Notes under the pieces: generated by a model
What the model was told of the DNA's origin: nothing
The model's database searches: none
The model's input: the letters and a program-made list of their open reading frames with translations, nothing else
Program-made: the position numbers and the translations under genes
Shown here: positions 9,053 to 16,832 of the stretch, piece by piece
Layout: each line of letters opens with the position of its first letter
Position numbering within the stretch: position 1 is the first letter of the stretch
Source of the DNA: QFOX01 sp033763655
GTDB taxonomy: Bacteria; Pseudomonadota; Alphaproteobacteria; Rickettsiales; UBA3002
DNA length: 64,000 bases
Direction: 5' to 3'
Assembly (NCBI GenBank): GCA_033763655.1
Contig: JANRKD010000006.1
Location: forward strand, 26,409-90,408

Positions 9053-10084
9053 ATGAGCACCACCAACCCGGCACCCCAAACGGCAGAAGCCCAGGCACCC
9101 ACGGCAGCGGTGGATGCACCTGCAGCGGCGGAAAACCCGGCTGTTGCGGAAGCGGCAAGCGCACCCCTTCCCCCCGAGCCTGCCGCCCTCGATGCCGCTG
9201 CTGCGCGTGTTGATGTAAAACCACCGGAAGCCGGTATAGCCTCGGAAAGCGCCGCCATCCTGCCTGCACCGACGATGAAACTGCCCGAACCACCGCAAAG
9301 CGTTGCGACGGCGCCCGAACATTCCTCCCCCGCACAAGCGGTGGCAGGCGGCCTCATTATCATGCCCGCCGTGCTGGCTGAGGCGGAGAAGCATCTGGCA
9401 GCGTATATTGGCAAAGCGATTTCCCCTCAGCTTGAACCCGGCCTGATGTTAAGCCTGCAAAGTCTGCCCGATAAAGGCGCAACCAACCTCGTGCTCGCGT
9501 TTACGGGTGAGATGGTGGCGGCCAATGCGTCGCTGCTGGGCGAGGAAGTGGTGGCTGCACTCCGTAACGCGCCGCAGATGAAAGACCTTCTTGCCCATCA
9601 GCATACGCCGCAGGTGCGCTTGCATGAAGGCAGGCTCGAAGTGACTATTCCCCATCTGAGCACGGCGCAGTATGCCCATCTCGTTCAGGCCCTCGCCGGC
9701 GGAATTGCTGCGCCGGAAGCCGAAAAAAATCATACCTGCACTGGCGCAGGCTGCCCGCAGTGCGGTGCCACGAAGGATGCCGCGCCGCCCGCCGACGCCC
9801 CGGCAGGAGCCACGCCGGATACGGCGCAACAGCCCGCGCCTGCGGTCGCGGAAGCCGCCACTGCGCCCGCCATCGCCGCAGAAGTGCTTCAGCCCCCGGT
9901 GGCGGCTGCACCCGCCGTCGCGGCGGAAACGGCCACATCGCCATTGGTTGAGCAGCCCGCGGCATCCACCGTCGTGCCGGAGCTGGCCGCTGCGCCCGCC
10001 GCCGTGCCGAGCACTTTGGTGGAAACACCTGCGGCGAATGAGCACACCATGCAGCCTGCAAAAGCGGCGGGGATTGCGAGCTAG
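9053..10084 (+). CDS. Ala/Pro-rich protein with central folded domain and Cys cluster
   Basis: Unrecognised 343-residue protein. Residues 1-100 and about 245-343 are Ala/Pro/Glu low-complexity repeats, probably disordered. Between them lies a domain of about 120 residues (MPAVLAEAEKHLAAYIGKAI onward) followed by a His/Cys cluster, HTCTGAGCPQC (about 227-237), that could bind a metal. The ATG at 9053 follows a strong GGAGGT ribosome binding site; a longer frame from 8630 is not needed. The stop codon overlaps the GTG of the next gene by one base (TAGTG), indicating translational coupling with an M48 protease. A substrate or partner relation to the protease is inference. Confidence 0.7.
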   Translation: MSTTNPAPQTAEAQAPTAAVDAPAAAENPAVAEAASAPLPPEPAALDAAAARVDVKPPEAGIASESAAILPAPTMKLPEPPQSVATAPEHSSPAQAVAGGLIIMPAVLAEAEKHLAAYIGKAISPQLEPGLMLSLQSLPDKGATNLVLAFTGEMVAANASLLGEEVVAALRNAPQMKDLLAHQHTPQVRLHEGRLEVTIPHLSTAQYAHLVQALAGGIAAPEAEKNHTCTGAGCPQCGATKDAAPPADAPAGATPDTAQQPAPAVAEAATAPAIAAEVLQPPVAAAPAVAAETATSPLVEQPAASTVVPELAAAPAAVPSTLVETPAANEHTMQPAKAAGIAS

Positions 10085-11145
10085 TGTCGCTCGCTCCGAA
10101 CAGTTCGCTCTTTATGTTGAAGGCGCAAGGAGCGCTGGCATCGGTGCGCGAGCGTATACAGATGCTGTTCGGCTATACGGATTTTTCGCCCGAGGAGGCA
10201 CTGGCAGCTTCGCCCAATATCGACCCGCGCTTCATCGCCCAAGCGCCGATGAGCAACGCCAATATTGATGTGCATGTGCTTGGCCAGCTCGGAAGTATTG
10301 GCCTCAAGCGCGGCAAGGAAATTACCGCTACGAGCCATCCCGAGCTGTACCATGCCTGGGCAACGATGAGCGCGCGGGCAGGGCTTACGCCGCCGCCACA
10401 ATTGATTCTTGCCGAGAGCAAAACCATCAACGCGCTGACCCTCTCGCCGCAGGAAGTGGCAGTGACAACCGGGCTGCTCAAGCTGCTCAACCTGCGGGAA
10501 GTCGCCGCTGTCCTTGGCCACGAATTGGGGCATGGCAGCAGCAATCACACTACGCCACGGGTGGCTGCAAGTGCAATATTCGGCGGGGCAGGTCTCGTGC
10601 TGGGCGATCACTTTGCTTATTATGGAGGGCTTGGGCAGCACCTCAAAGCGGATGTGGCCAATCCCAGTTTCCTGCGCCGCGCGGCATTGGGATTGTTTGG
10701 CAATGGCAAGGCGCCGCTATCGTTCCTTGGTAGCGCGGCTTCGGTCACGGCGGGCGGCGCGCTCGGGATGATGGTGGCCAATCAGGTTTCCGTGCGCCCG
10801 ACCGAGCTGGATGCTGACCGCAAAGGCGCACTGATTTCAGGCGACCCCGAAGGGCTGATTTCAGCACTCAGTAAGTTGGATCGTAACCGGAAATCAAGCC
10901 CCATCCGTAATTTCTTCTCCTATCTGCAATCCGGCTATCCCTCGATGGAAACGCGCATCCGCCGCCTGCGTGAGCTGGAACAGCACATGCCGGCGGAATC
11001 ACCCGCCGCGCCGATGGAGGCCGTTGCCCCTGTACCCGTTGCGCAGGCCGAGGCGGCGATGGTGATGCCAACCACCGAAATCCGCAATGCCGTGCAAGCC
11101 GAACGCGTGGGCACGCCTGTCGCCCCGGCGCTCGCGAACGTCTAG
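10084..11145 (+). CDS. M48 family zinc metalloprotease
   Basis: HtpX/Ste24-like zinc peptidase, 353 residues. The HELGH motif is at about 146-150, and the third ligand is the Glu of TELDADRKGALISGDPEG, matching the family's E-x-D-A-D-R-x-G. The C-terminal YPSMETRIRRL corresponds to the family's HPP-x-x-x-RI-x-x-L motif with His replaced by Tyr. Unlike HtpX it lacks two N-terminal membrane helices; hydrophobic stretches lie at about 155-180 and 218-236. The GTG at 10084 overlaps the upstream stop; an internal ATG at 10114 is the alternative start. Target unknown. Confidence 0.85.
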   Translation: MSLAPNSSLFMLKAQGALASVRERIQMLFGYTDFSPEEALAASPNIDPRFIAQAPMSNANIDVHVLGQLGSIGLKRGKEITATSHPELYHAWATMSARAGLTPPPQLILAESKTINALTLSPQEVAVTTGLLKLLNLREVAAVLGHELGHGSSNHTTPRVAASAIFGGAGLVLGDHFAYYGGLGQHLKADVANPSFLRRAALGLFGNGKAPLSFLGSAASVTAGGALGMMVANQVSVRPTELDADRKGALISGDPEGLISALSKLDRNRKSSPIRNFFSYLQSGYPSMETRIRRLRELEQHMPAESPAAPMEAVAPVPVAQAEAAMVMPTTEIRNAVQAERVGTPVAPALANV

Positions 11146-11178
11146 ACATTTTCCGCATCTTTTGCTAAACCGCCGCGC

Positions 11179-11949
11179 ATGCACAGCGAAACCGTCACCG
11201 TCAGCACCTTTTACAGCTTCGTAACGCTGGATGCGCCGCAGCACCTGCGCGCGCCGATTCTCGAACGCATGCGCGCGTTGGGCATCCGGGGCACGATTAC
11301 GCTGGCGGGTGAGGGTATCAATGCCACGGTTTCGGGCGCGGGCGAGGCGATCGAGGCGCTGATGGAGTTCCTGAAAACGCAATTCGCCTTCACCACCCCG
11401 ACCTTCCGCGAGAGCTATTTTTCAGCGCAGCCGTTCAAACGCAGCAAGGTAAAGGTCAAGCGCGAGCTGATTTCCATCGGTGTGCCGACCTTTCCGGCGC
11501 AATGTGTGGGGCATTATGTCGCCCCGGCGGATTGGAACGCGCTCATCACCGCGCCGGATGTGGTGACGATTGACACCCGCAACGATTACGAATTCACCAT
11601 CGGGCATTTCGCCGGAGCGGTCAACCCCGCCACCCGCAACTTTAAGCAGATGGTGGCGTGGACGCAGGCGCATCTGCTGCCAGAGCTTTTGGCCAGTCAG
11701 CGCGGTGAGTGTGCAGCGCCACGCATTGCGATGTATTGCACGGGTGGCATACGCTGCGAAAAATACTCCTCCTACCTGGTCGCGCTGGGCTTCCCGCATG
11801 TCTATCATCTGCATGGCGGCATCCTTGCCTATCTCGAACAGGTTCCCCCGGCGCAATCGCTCTGGCGCGGCGGCTGCTTCGTGTTCGACGAGCGCACGAG
11901 CGTCGGCCACGGGCTGCTGCCGGTGCCCGCCATGCCGCTGGCCGCCTGA
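11179..11949 (+). CDS. trhO: tRNA uridine(34) hydroxylase TrhO (rhodanese family)
   Basis: Oxygen-dependent tRNA hydroxylase (YceA/TrhO family) that makes 5-hydroxyuridine at the wobble position. The 256-residue protein has an N-terminal acylphosphatase-like domain (FYSFVTLDAPQHLRAPILERM ... GEGINATVSG) and a C-terminal rhodanese domain with the active cysteine in YCTGGIRCEKYSSYL. The family's KVKVK ... RELISIG stretch is present. The following yacG starts 1 nt after the stop. Confidence 0.92.
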   Translation: MHSETVTVSTFYSFVTLDAPQHLRAPILERMRALGIRGTITLAGEGINATVSGAGEAIEALMEFLKTQFAFTTPTFRESYFSAQPFKRSKVKVKRELISIGVPTFPAQCVGHYVAPADWNALITAPDVVTIDTRNDYEFTIGHFAGAVNPATRNFKQMVAWTQAHLLPELLASQRGECAAPRIAMYCTGGIRCEKYSSYLVALGFPHVYHLHGGILAYLEQVPPAQSLWRGGCFVFDERTSVGHGLLPVPAMPLAA

Positions 11950-11950
11950 G

Positions 11951-12130
11951 ATGGCCGCCTGTCCGATTTGCCAGAAACCGGCGACATCTGCGGAAAAACC
12001 CTTCTGTTCCGCCCGCTGCCGCGCGGTGGATCTGAACAAATGGTTCACCGGCAGCTACGCCGTCGCTGCGGTTGAGCTGGACGATGTGGATGATGCGGGA
12101 GACACCCACCCCGAAGCTACGGAGAAGTAG
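11951..12130 (+). CDS. yacG: DNA gyrase inhibitor YacG (zinc-binding)
   Basis: Small zinc protein, 59 residues, that in E. coli binds GyrB and inhibits gyrase. It contains CPICQK and PFCSARCRAVDLNKWF, giving the family's four Cys ligands (CxxC ... CxxxC) and the conserved DL..W. The ATG is 1 nt after the trhO stop, so the two form an operon. The acidic C-terminal tail is typical. Confident by motif, despite short length. Confidence 0.9.
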   Translation: MAACPICQKPATSAEKPFCSARCRAVDLNKWFTGSYAVAAVELDDVDDAGDTHPEATEK

Positions 12131-12133
12131 CAC

Positions 12134-12445
12134 CTAGGCTGATAAATGCGCCAATGCTTGCTCAATTGCCTTGGGATTGGTGGCAATGACGGACAGAAGA
12201 ATGCGTGTCGAACGCTCCGGCGTTCTGCGCCCTTGCTCCCAATCCTTTAGTGCGCTGAGTGCAAACCCAAAATGGTCGGCGAATTCCTTCTGGTTATAAC
12301 CAAGATGTTTGCGGATGGATGCAACATCAACCTCATCGGGCGGCGTTACCTTACGCGTCGGCAGGGCAAGCTTGCCCCGACGGTGCGCGGCCATCTCGCG
12401 GGCGGCCTGGATTAAGTCATGTTCTGGTGTGCGTGCTTTAGGCAT
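12134..12445 (-). CDS. XRE-family antitoxin (HigA/MqsA-like)
   Basis: A 103-residue DNA-binding protein with a C-terminal helix-turn-helix: VASIRKHLGYNQKEFADHFGFALSALKDWEQGRRTP. It is probably the antitoxin and autorepressor of the adjacent toxin gene. The ATG at 12445 has a near-perfect AAAGGAGGTGACC upstream; this Shine-Dalgarno lies inside the last codons of the toxin gene, so the two are translationally coupled (8-nt overlap). A GTG two codons upstream is a weaker alternative. Convergent with yacG, whose stop is only 3 nt away. Confidence 0.85.
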   Translation of the reverse strand: MPKARTPEHDLIQAAREMAAHRRGKLALPTRKVTPPDEVDVASIRKHLGYNQKEFADHFGFALSALKDWEQGRRTPERSTRILLSVIATNPKAIEQALAHLSA

Positions 12446-12785
12446 GGTCACCTCCTTTGAGTTCTTTAATAATTCCTTTCAGCACCTTCTTTTCTGCATC
12501 TGAAAGGTTTTCTTTTTCGTTCTTGGCATAAATATCGAGGAGATAAACCGCCTCTTCATTGAGCCAGAAATAATACATGATCCGCACCCCGCCGCTTTTG
12601 CCAGCATTCCCTCTGGCAGCTCTGGCTTTGCGGATACCGCCTGTTCCTGAAACCACCGGCCATTTTTCAGGGGCTGCGGCGATTTCATTCTCTGCAACCA
12701 ACGTCTCCGCGCCACTCAACAGCTTGGCGGCTTTACGTTCGTAAATGCGGGTGCGCACAATTTCCACGCCCCAATGGTACGGCAT
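12438..12785 (-). CDS. RelE/HigB-like toxin
   Basis: Probable mRNA-cleaving toxin of a type II toxin-antitoxin pair, 115 residues from the ATG at 12783-12785. Seen: RTRIYERKAAKLLS near the start, a GGIRKARAARGNAGKSGGVRIMYYFWLNEEAVYLLDIYAKNEKENLSD core typical of HigB/RelE-like proteins, and a Lys-rich C-terminus. The toxin gene precedes the antitoxin gene, the order used by higBA loci. A longer frame begins at 12917 but its first 44 residues are translation of a dispersed repeat, so I reject them. Confidence 0.85.
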   Translation of the reverse strand: MPYHWGVEIVRTRIYERKAAKLLSGAETLVAENEIAAAPEKWPVVSGTGGIRKARAARGNAGKSGGVRIMYYFWLNEEAVYLLDIYAKNEKENLSDAEKKVLKGIIKELKGGDHA

Positions 12786-13078
12786 TGCCGCCCTAAAGTC
12801 AAGGCCCTCTAACCCAAAGCGTAGGGACACAATGAAATCATCGTGTCCCTTTTTTGTGATGGATGCTGAAACAAGTTTGGCATGACAGAGGGTGAGGGTA
12901 GGCGCTTGGGGCTGCACGACACATGGCGAGGGTAGGCGCTGTCGGCTCTGGGGCTGTTTCCTTCACCCCGACCCTCTCTCGCGGGCGGGGGAGGCAAAGG
13001 CGGCGGCCTCGCGCACCGCTTCCCTCGCGCCGCTTGATTCTAACCGCTCCCTTATTGCGTTTTACTTAAAAACCGCGC
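12786..13078. repeat. Dispersed repeat region upstream of higBA-like pair and tRNAs
   Basis: Contains a hairpin with GGGACAC/GTGTCCC arms followed by six T (about 12826-12857), which looks like a terminator but belongs to a larger dispersed element that continues with a GGATGCTGAAACAAG ... GGCATGAC segment (12857-12889). The same element lies near 38587-38622 in opposite orientation. Two GGGTAGGCGCT copies (about 12896 and 12931) and a CCTTCACCCCGACCCTCTC stretch follow. No gene seen. Confidence 0.6.
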
Positions 13079-13107
13079 TTGCAACCGCGTAACGCTTTGG
13101 CTATAGC
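13079..13107 (+). promoter_or_regulatory. Promoter of tRNA-Phe
   Basis: TTGCAA (13079-13084), a 17-bp spacer and TATAGC (13102-13107), 28 bp before the tRNA-Phe 5' end. The spacing and hexamers fit a housekeeping sigma factor. It probably also transcribes tRNA-His. Confidence 0.6.
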
Positions 13108-13135
13108 ACTGCTTCTTCACGCGTGCGCGTCGTGT

Positions 13136-13211
13136 GGCCAGATAGCTCAGCTGGTAGAGCAGGGGATTGAAAATCCCCGTGTCGGCGGTTCGATCCCGTC
13201 TCTGGCCACCA
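13136..13211 (+). tRNA. tRNA-Phe (anticodon GAA)
   Basis: A 76-nt tRNA with encoded CCA. The acceptor arms GGCCAGA and TCTGGCC pair fully; the D arm has AGCTCAGCTGGTAGAGC, the anticodon loop is ATTGAAAAT and the T arm is GGTTCGATCCC. Anticodon GAA reads phenylalanine codons. It is followed 21 nt later by tRNA-His. Confidence 0.97.
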
Positions 13212-13232
13212 TCCGCCCTCGCGGTTTGCCGT

Positions 13233-13310
13233 GGCGAATGTAGCTCAACTGGTTAGAGCGCCGGTTTGTGGTACCGGAGGTTGCGGGTTCGACCCCCGTC
13301 ATTCGCCCCA
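13233..13310 (+). tRNA. tRNA-His (anticodon GTG)
   Basis: Acceptor stem GCGAATG pairs with CATTCGC; an extra G at 13233 faces the C discriminator, the G-1:C73 pair required by histidyl-tRNA synthetase. The anticodon loop TTTGTGGTA gives GTG. The T arm is GGGTTCGACCCC and CCA is encoded. The last 26 nt are copied once more 100 bp downstream. Confidence 0.96.
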
Positions 13311-13474
13311 CGCCACCCTATCGAGATTCTCACCCGCAACTGGTTTTGCTGGTGCAGCACCCCTGCAAGCAGGCCTCTGCACGTGGGTTCGACCCCCGTC
13401 ATTCGCCCCAGCGCTTTGCTTGTGCCGCTCACCCGCAACTGGTTTTTACTGGTGCAGCACCCCTGCAAGCAGGA
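13285..13474 (+). repeat. ~100-bp tandem duplication starting in tRNA-His
   Basis: Two copies at a spacing of 100 bp: copy 1 at 13285-13374, copy 2 at 13385-13474. Each begins with the 26-nt 3' end of tRNA-His (T arm to CCA), then an unrelated linker of about 20 nt, then a ~43-nt block with short GGTGC/GCACC and CCTG/CAGG hairpins. The second copy has one extra base in the T run. Only the first copy carries a whole tRNA. No integrase is nearby. Confidence 0.85.
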
Positions 13475-13495
13475 AGCTGCCTGCGAGATTGCGGA

Positions 13496-14794
13496 TTAAT
13501 GCCGGTGTTTGCGATGCGCGGAATAGGTCAGCACACCGATGACGGGAATATTGAGCAGCGCAAAGACAAATAGCACCTGCAGGACATTGAAACTGGCGGC
13601 AAATAAGGTCGCAGCGAAGATGGAGGCGGTGGCGATAAACAGCGCATTGATGACATTGTTGCTGGCGATGGTGCGGGCGCGTTCATGTTCGGGGCTTAAT
13701 AGCTGCATCTGGGTATAAAGCGGTACAATAAACATGCCACCACAGAAGGCCATAAGGAACAGGTCGAGTGCGAGGCGCAAATGGCTAAACGAAGCGGTGA
13801 GATAAGTGACAAGGCCGATCATCTCATCGGGCGCGGGCGGGGCGGCATGGTATCCGACCAGACATAAATCAAGGCCGAATAAAAGCACACCCGAAAGCGC
13901 CATCGCCGAGAGATGCTTAGCGCGCGCCCCCAGCCATTGAATCGCCAGCGGTGAGTAGAGCGAGCCAAGGGCAATGCCTACTGTGAACACGCCATTGAAG
14001 AGGGTGACCACCTTTTCATCCGCCCCGATGATTTCCTTGGTGAAAACGGGAATCTGCGTGAGGTAGGTTGCGCCGATGGCCCAGAACCACGAAATGCCGA
14101 GGATCGGAAAAATCAGCCCCGGGTTTTCGAACGCATGCCGCACCATGCGCCAGGTGCTGACAAAAATGTTGTAATTGATTTTTAAACCGCTGCTTTTGAC
14201 ATGCGTCACCGGCACGCGCCACGCCGCCCACAGGCCCAGCAGGCTGGCTGTCAGCAGGATGAACGAGACAATCTCGATGCCATGCGGGCGTAGAATCAGC
14301 AGGCCACCGACCAGCGTGCCAAGCAGGATGGAAAGGAACGTGCCGCCTTCGACCATCGCGTTACCGAGCAGCAATTCCTCCTTGCGCACCAGTTCGGGCA
14401 GGATGGAGTATTTCACCGGGCCAAACACCGCCGCCTGCATGCCCAGCATGAAGAGGGTGAGTAGCAGCGCCCAGGTATGTTGCGAGAACAGGGCGGCGAT
14501 CGCCATCAGCACCAGCACCAGCTCGGTGGCCTTCAGGATGCGCACCAACCGGTGCTTGGGCACCCGGTCGGCGATTTCCCCCGCAATGCCCGAGCAGAGA
14601 AAAAACGGCAGGATAAACGCCGCCGCCGCGACACTGAGCAACGTCGCCGGTTCGACCCCCATTTTCGCCGCGAGCGAATAGGTGGTGATAATGACCAGTG
14701 CGTTTTTATAAAAATTGTCGTTGAACGCACCCAGCGCCATGCAGGAGAACATCGTCCCGAAGCGACGGCTGAAAAGTAGTTTGAGTGATGTCAT
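13496..14794 (-). CDS. MFS transporter, LplT-like
   Basis: Twelve-helix major facilitator protein of about 432 residues. The opening FSRRFGTMFSCMALGAFNDNFYKNAL and the segment FMLGMQAAVFGPVKYSILPELV resemble LplT, which flips lysophospholipids across the inner membrane for reacylation by Aas. No acyltransferase domain or gene is attached, so the substrate is inferred. ATG at 14794 chosen; a TTG three codons upstream is possible. The neighbouring gene on the same strand is a DJ-1/PfpI protein. Confidence 0.85.
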   Translation of the reverse strand: MTSLKLLFSRRFGTMFSCMALGAFNDNFYKNALVIITTYSLAAKMGVEPATLLSVAAAAFILPFFLCSGIAGEIADRVPKHRLVRILKATELVLVLMAIAALFSQHTWALLLTLFMLGMQAAVFGPVKYSILPELVRKEELLLGNAMVEGGTFLSILLGTLVGGLLILRPHGIEIVSFILLTASLLGLWAAWRVPVTHVKSSGLKINYNIFVSTWRMVRHAFENPGLIFPILGISWFWAIGATYLTQIPVFTKEIIGADEKVVTLFNGVFTVGIALGSLYSPLAIQWLGARAKHLSAMALSGVLLFGLDLCLVGYHAAPPAPDEMIGLVTYLTASFSHLRLALDLFLMAFCGGMFIVPLYTQMQLLSPEHERARTIASNNVINALFIATASIFAATLFAASFNVLQVLFVFALLNIPVIGVLTYSAHRKHRH

Positions 14795-14846
14795 GCCGCC
14801 CAACTTAGGCAGCGCGGCGGCGAATGTCTACCGTGAAAGCGATGCA

Positions 14847-15578
14847 CTAAGCAGCGTTGCTACGCGTGGAGCCATGCCGTAGCTGATGAATCACGGCCTC
14901 CGCCACTGGGATGGCCGATGCCGGATTTTGCCCGGTGATGAGATGGCCGTCGACCACCACATTGGCGGAAAACGGCAGGGCGGAAACAGCCGTGCCACCC
15001 TGTGCGCCGAGGCGCGATGCGAGCAGGAACGGTACGTTTGCTTCCAGCCCGACGAGCCGTTCTTCCTCATCCGTAAAGCAACTGAAGCGATGGCCTTTTA
15101 TCATCGCCTCGCCGTTGGGTTTGCACGCGCCGACAAAGCAGGCGGGGCCGTGGCAGACGGCGGAAACCGGTTTGCGTGCGGCATAAAACGCCTCGATAGC
15201 TGACTTGACCGAAGCATCCTTTGGGAAGTCTTCCATCGTACCGTGGCCGCCGGCGAAAAAGATCGCATCGTAATCGTTTGGCTTCAAGCTGGCGAGTTTC
15301 GCCGTGGTGCCAAGCGCCTTCCGCGCGGCGGTGTCGGCATCGAAGCGGCGGGTCGAGGCGGTCTGGTTTTCAGGCAGGGTGCTTTTCGGGTCAATCGGCG
15401 CGGCGCCACCTTTGGGCGAGGCGATGGTCACCTCGCAATGCGCATCAAGGAAGGCGTAGTAAGGTGCGGCGACTTCCTCCAGCCACGACCCAGTCGCTGC
15501 GGGGGATGTGCTCATCCGTGCGGCGCTGGTGACAACAAAAAGAATGCGGTTGGTCGGCATGGCGCGGTTGGGTTTCAT
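14847..15578 (-). CDS. DJ-1/PfpI family protein (class I glutamine amidotransferase-like)
   Basis: A 243-residue protein with the DJ-1 superfamily fold: TNRILFVVTSAARM at the start, DYDAIFFAGGHGTMEDFP, and the nucleophile elbow AVCHGPACFV containing the reactive Cys. Members close to this size act as glyoxalase III, protein deglycase or chaperone (Hsp31 group). The Glu just after the first strands (WLEEVAAPYYAF) fits. ATG at 15578 has a GGGAG ribosome binding site; a longer frame adds 20 unlikely residues. The exact activity cannot be told from sequence. Confidence 0.85.
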   Translation of the reverse strand: MKPNRAMPTNRILFVVTSAARMSTSPAATGSWLEEVAAPYYAFLDAHCEVTIASPKGGAAPIDPKSTLPENQTASTRRFDADTAARKALGTTAKLASLKPNDYDAIFFAGGHGTMEDFPKDASVKSAIEAFYAARKPVSAVCHGPACFVGACKPNGEAMIKGHRFSCFTDEEERLVGLEANVPFLLASRLGAQGGTAVSALPFSANVVVDGHLITGQNPASAIPVAEAVIHQLRHGSTRSNAA

Positions 15579-15680
15579 GGTGAACTCCCTGACGTATGAA
15601 AGTTCAGGCCGGCATGGGCCTGCGTGGTCAAAAACCACGCGCGCATTATAGCTAAAACGGGCGGCGGTGACCAGCGAAAA

Positions 15681-15878
15681 CTAGCCGGAAACCGCCAGTA
15701 ACGGCGCACCAATCCAGGCGTAAAGCAGGAGGGCGGCAGGCACTAAAATCACGAAAGTCAGCGTGCAAATCAGCAGCTTGCGCCTGAGTGGCAGGCCCGG
15801 CACCATCAGCACGGGGACAATAATCAGCAGCACGCAACTGAGGCAGATATAGAAAGCGAAGGTGACAAACGCATTCAT
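15681..15878 (-). CDS. Small two-helix membrane protein, possible CcmI remnant
   Basis: A 65-residue protein with two hydrophobic segments (about 4-27 and 36-60) separated by a short basic loop (PLRRKL). Its ATG overlaps the ccmH stop (ATGA), so it is part of the ccm operon. ccmI often follows ccmH and begins with two membrane helices joined by a cytoplasmic loop; this may be a reduced CcmI lacking the periplasmic TPR domain. No sequence signature proves this; it could be an unrelated small membrane protein. Confidence 0.55.
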   Translation of the reverse strand: MNAFVTFAFYICLSCVLLIIVPVLMVPGLPLRRKLLICTLTFVILVPAALLLYAWIGAPLLAVSG

Positions 15879-16300
15879 GGGCGTCCTCCCTGAGGTGGTT
15901 GTGTGGCGCGCCGGAGCAGCAGCCCGCCCACGGCCAGCAGCAGCAGCGGCGCCAGCCACAGCAGCCAGGTCGATGGCCGGAGCGGCGGTGTGAGCAGGAT
16001 GCTGTCACCGTAGGCCTCGCGGAAAAAGGCGAGGATTTCGGCCCGTGATTTGCCCTGCGCCACCAGCGTGCGCACATGGATGCGCATCTGTGCGGCGAGG
16101 GTGGCGTTCGATTCTGCGATCGATTGCCCTTCGCATACGACGCAACGCAACTCGCGGAAAATACGCCGCGCAGTTTGCTCCTGCGCTATGTCGGGCAGCA
16201 TGCGTTCGCTGCCGCTGTCGCCGCCGGCGCGGGCGGCACCGACTCCGGCCACCACCAGCACCACCAGCATCAGCAGCGAGACGAGAAAGCTAGTGCGCAC
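15875..16300 (-). CDS. ccmH: Cytochrome c maturation protein CcmH (CycL)
   Basis: Apocytochrome thiol reductase. The 141-residue product has an N-terminal membrane helix/signal (LVSLLMLVVLVVAGVGAARA), the redox motif in ELRCVVCEGQSIAES (LRCxxCxxQSI is the family signature), and a C-terminal membrane helix (STWLLWLAPLLLLAVGGLLL). I favour the GTG at 16300, preceded by GAGG; a TTG at 16315 is an alternative. It overlaps ccmG upstream by 11 nt and the small gene downstream by 4 nt. Confidence 0.92.
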   Translation of the reverse strand: MRTSFLVSLLMLVVLVVAGVGAARAGGDSGSERMLPDIAQEQTARRIFRELRCVVCEGQSIAESNATLAAQMRIHVRTLVAQGKSRAEILAFFREAYGDSILLTPPLRPSTWLLWLAPLLLLAVGGLLLRRATQPPQGGRP

Positions 16301-16832
16301 CGGCGGCCTCGGCAAGCAGCGTGGTCAGCAGCGGCGCCAGTTCGTGTGTGCGCCGCTCGGCGGAAAGCCCACCCACCAGGCGGTAGCGCACGATGCCCTG
16401 CGCGTCGATGACGAAGGTTTCCGGAATGCCGCGAATGCCCAGTGCCATGGTGGCGTTACCGGTCTTGTCGAGCCAGACATGGTCGAACGGGTTGCGATGT
16501 TCGCGCAGCCAGCCATGCAGGTTTTTTGGCGTATCGTTCCACGCCACCCCTTCGAGGCGCAGGGCGGGAAATTGCTTTTTCAGCGCCGCCAGTTCGGGCA
16601 TTTCGCGCGCGCAGGGCGTACACCAGCTGGCGAAAAAATTCAGCACCGTCACCTTGCCGATGAGGGCTTCGGGTTGCCACACCGCGTCGCCATCGAGCGC
16701 GCCGAGGGTGAGGGCGGGCATGGGTTTGTTGCTGGCACCCTGAACCCCGCCTGCCGGGCCATAATGCTGGAGCAGCAGCACCCAGAACAGGTAGGCCATC
16801 AGGGCAAAAATCAGCAAAGGTAAGCGGCGCAT
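16290..16832 (-). CDS. ccmG: Thiol:disulfide interchange protein CcmG/DsbE
   Basis: Membrane-anchored periplasmic thioredoxin that reduces apocytochrome c or CcmH. The 180-residue protein has an N-terminal anchor (LLIFALMAYLFWVLLLQ), the active site FFASWCTPCAREMPEL, the acidic loop with GVAWNDTP and the cis-Pro region GIPETFVIDAQG. It starts directly after the ccmF stop. Confidence 0.95.
   Translation of the reverse strand: MRRLPLLIFALMAYLFWVLLLQHYGPAGGVQGASNKPMPALTLGALDGDAVWQPEALIGKVTVLNFFASWCTPCAREMPELAALKKQFPALRLEGVAWNDTPKNLHGWLREHRNPFDHVWLDKTGNATMALGIRGIPETFVIDAQGIVRYRLVGGLSAERRTHELAPLLTTLLAEAAGAH

Noticed and set aside
12826..12857. Rho-independent terminator
   Set aside because: The hairpin and T-run look right on the plus strand, but no plus-strand gene ends there and it is part of a dispersed element; kept only as a repeat.
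12786..12917. N-terminal extension of the HigB-like toxin
   Set aside because: Residues are translated from a dispersed repeat, and a good ATG follows at 12785.
13385..13410. Second tRNA-His gene
   Set aside because: Only the T arm and acceptor 3' strand are present; there is no D arm, anticodon arm or 5' acceptor strand.
13231..13542. Open frame through tRNA-His and the tandem repeat
   Set aside because: It reads through a tRNA gene and its duplicate; not a protein gene.
16050..16823. Plus-strand open frame across ccmG/ccmH
   Set aside because: Antisense to two genes with intact redox motifs.
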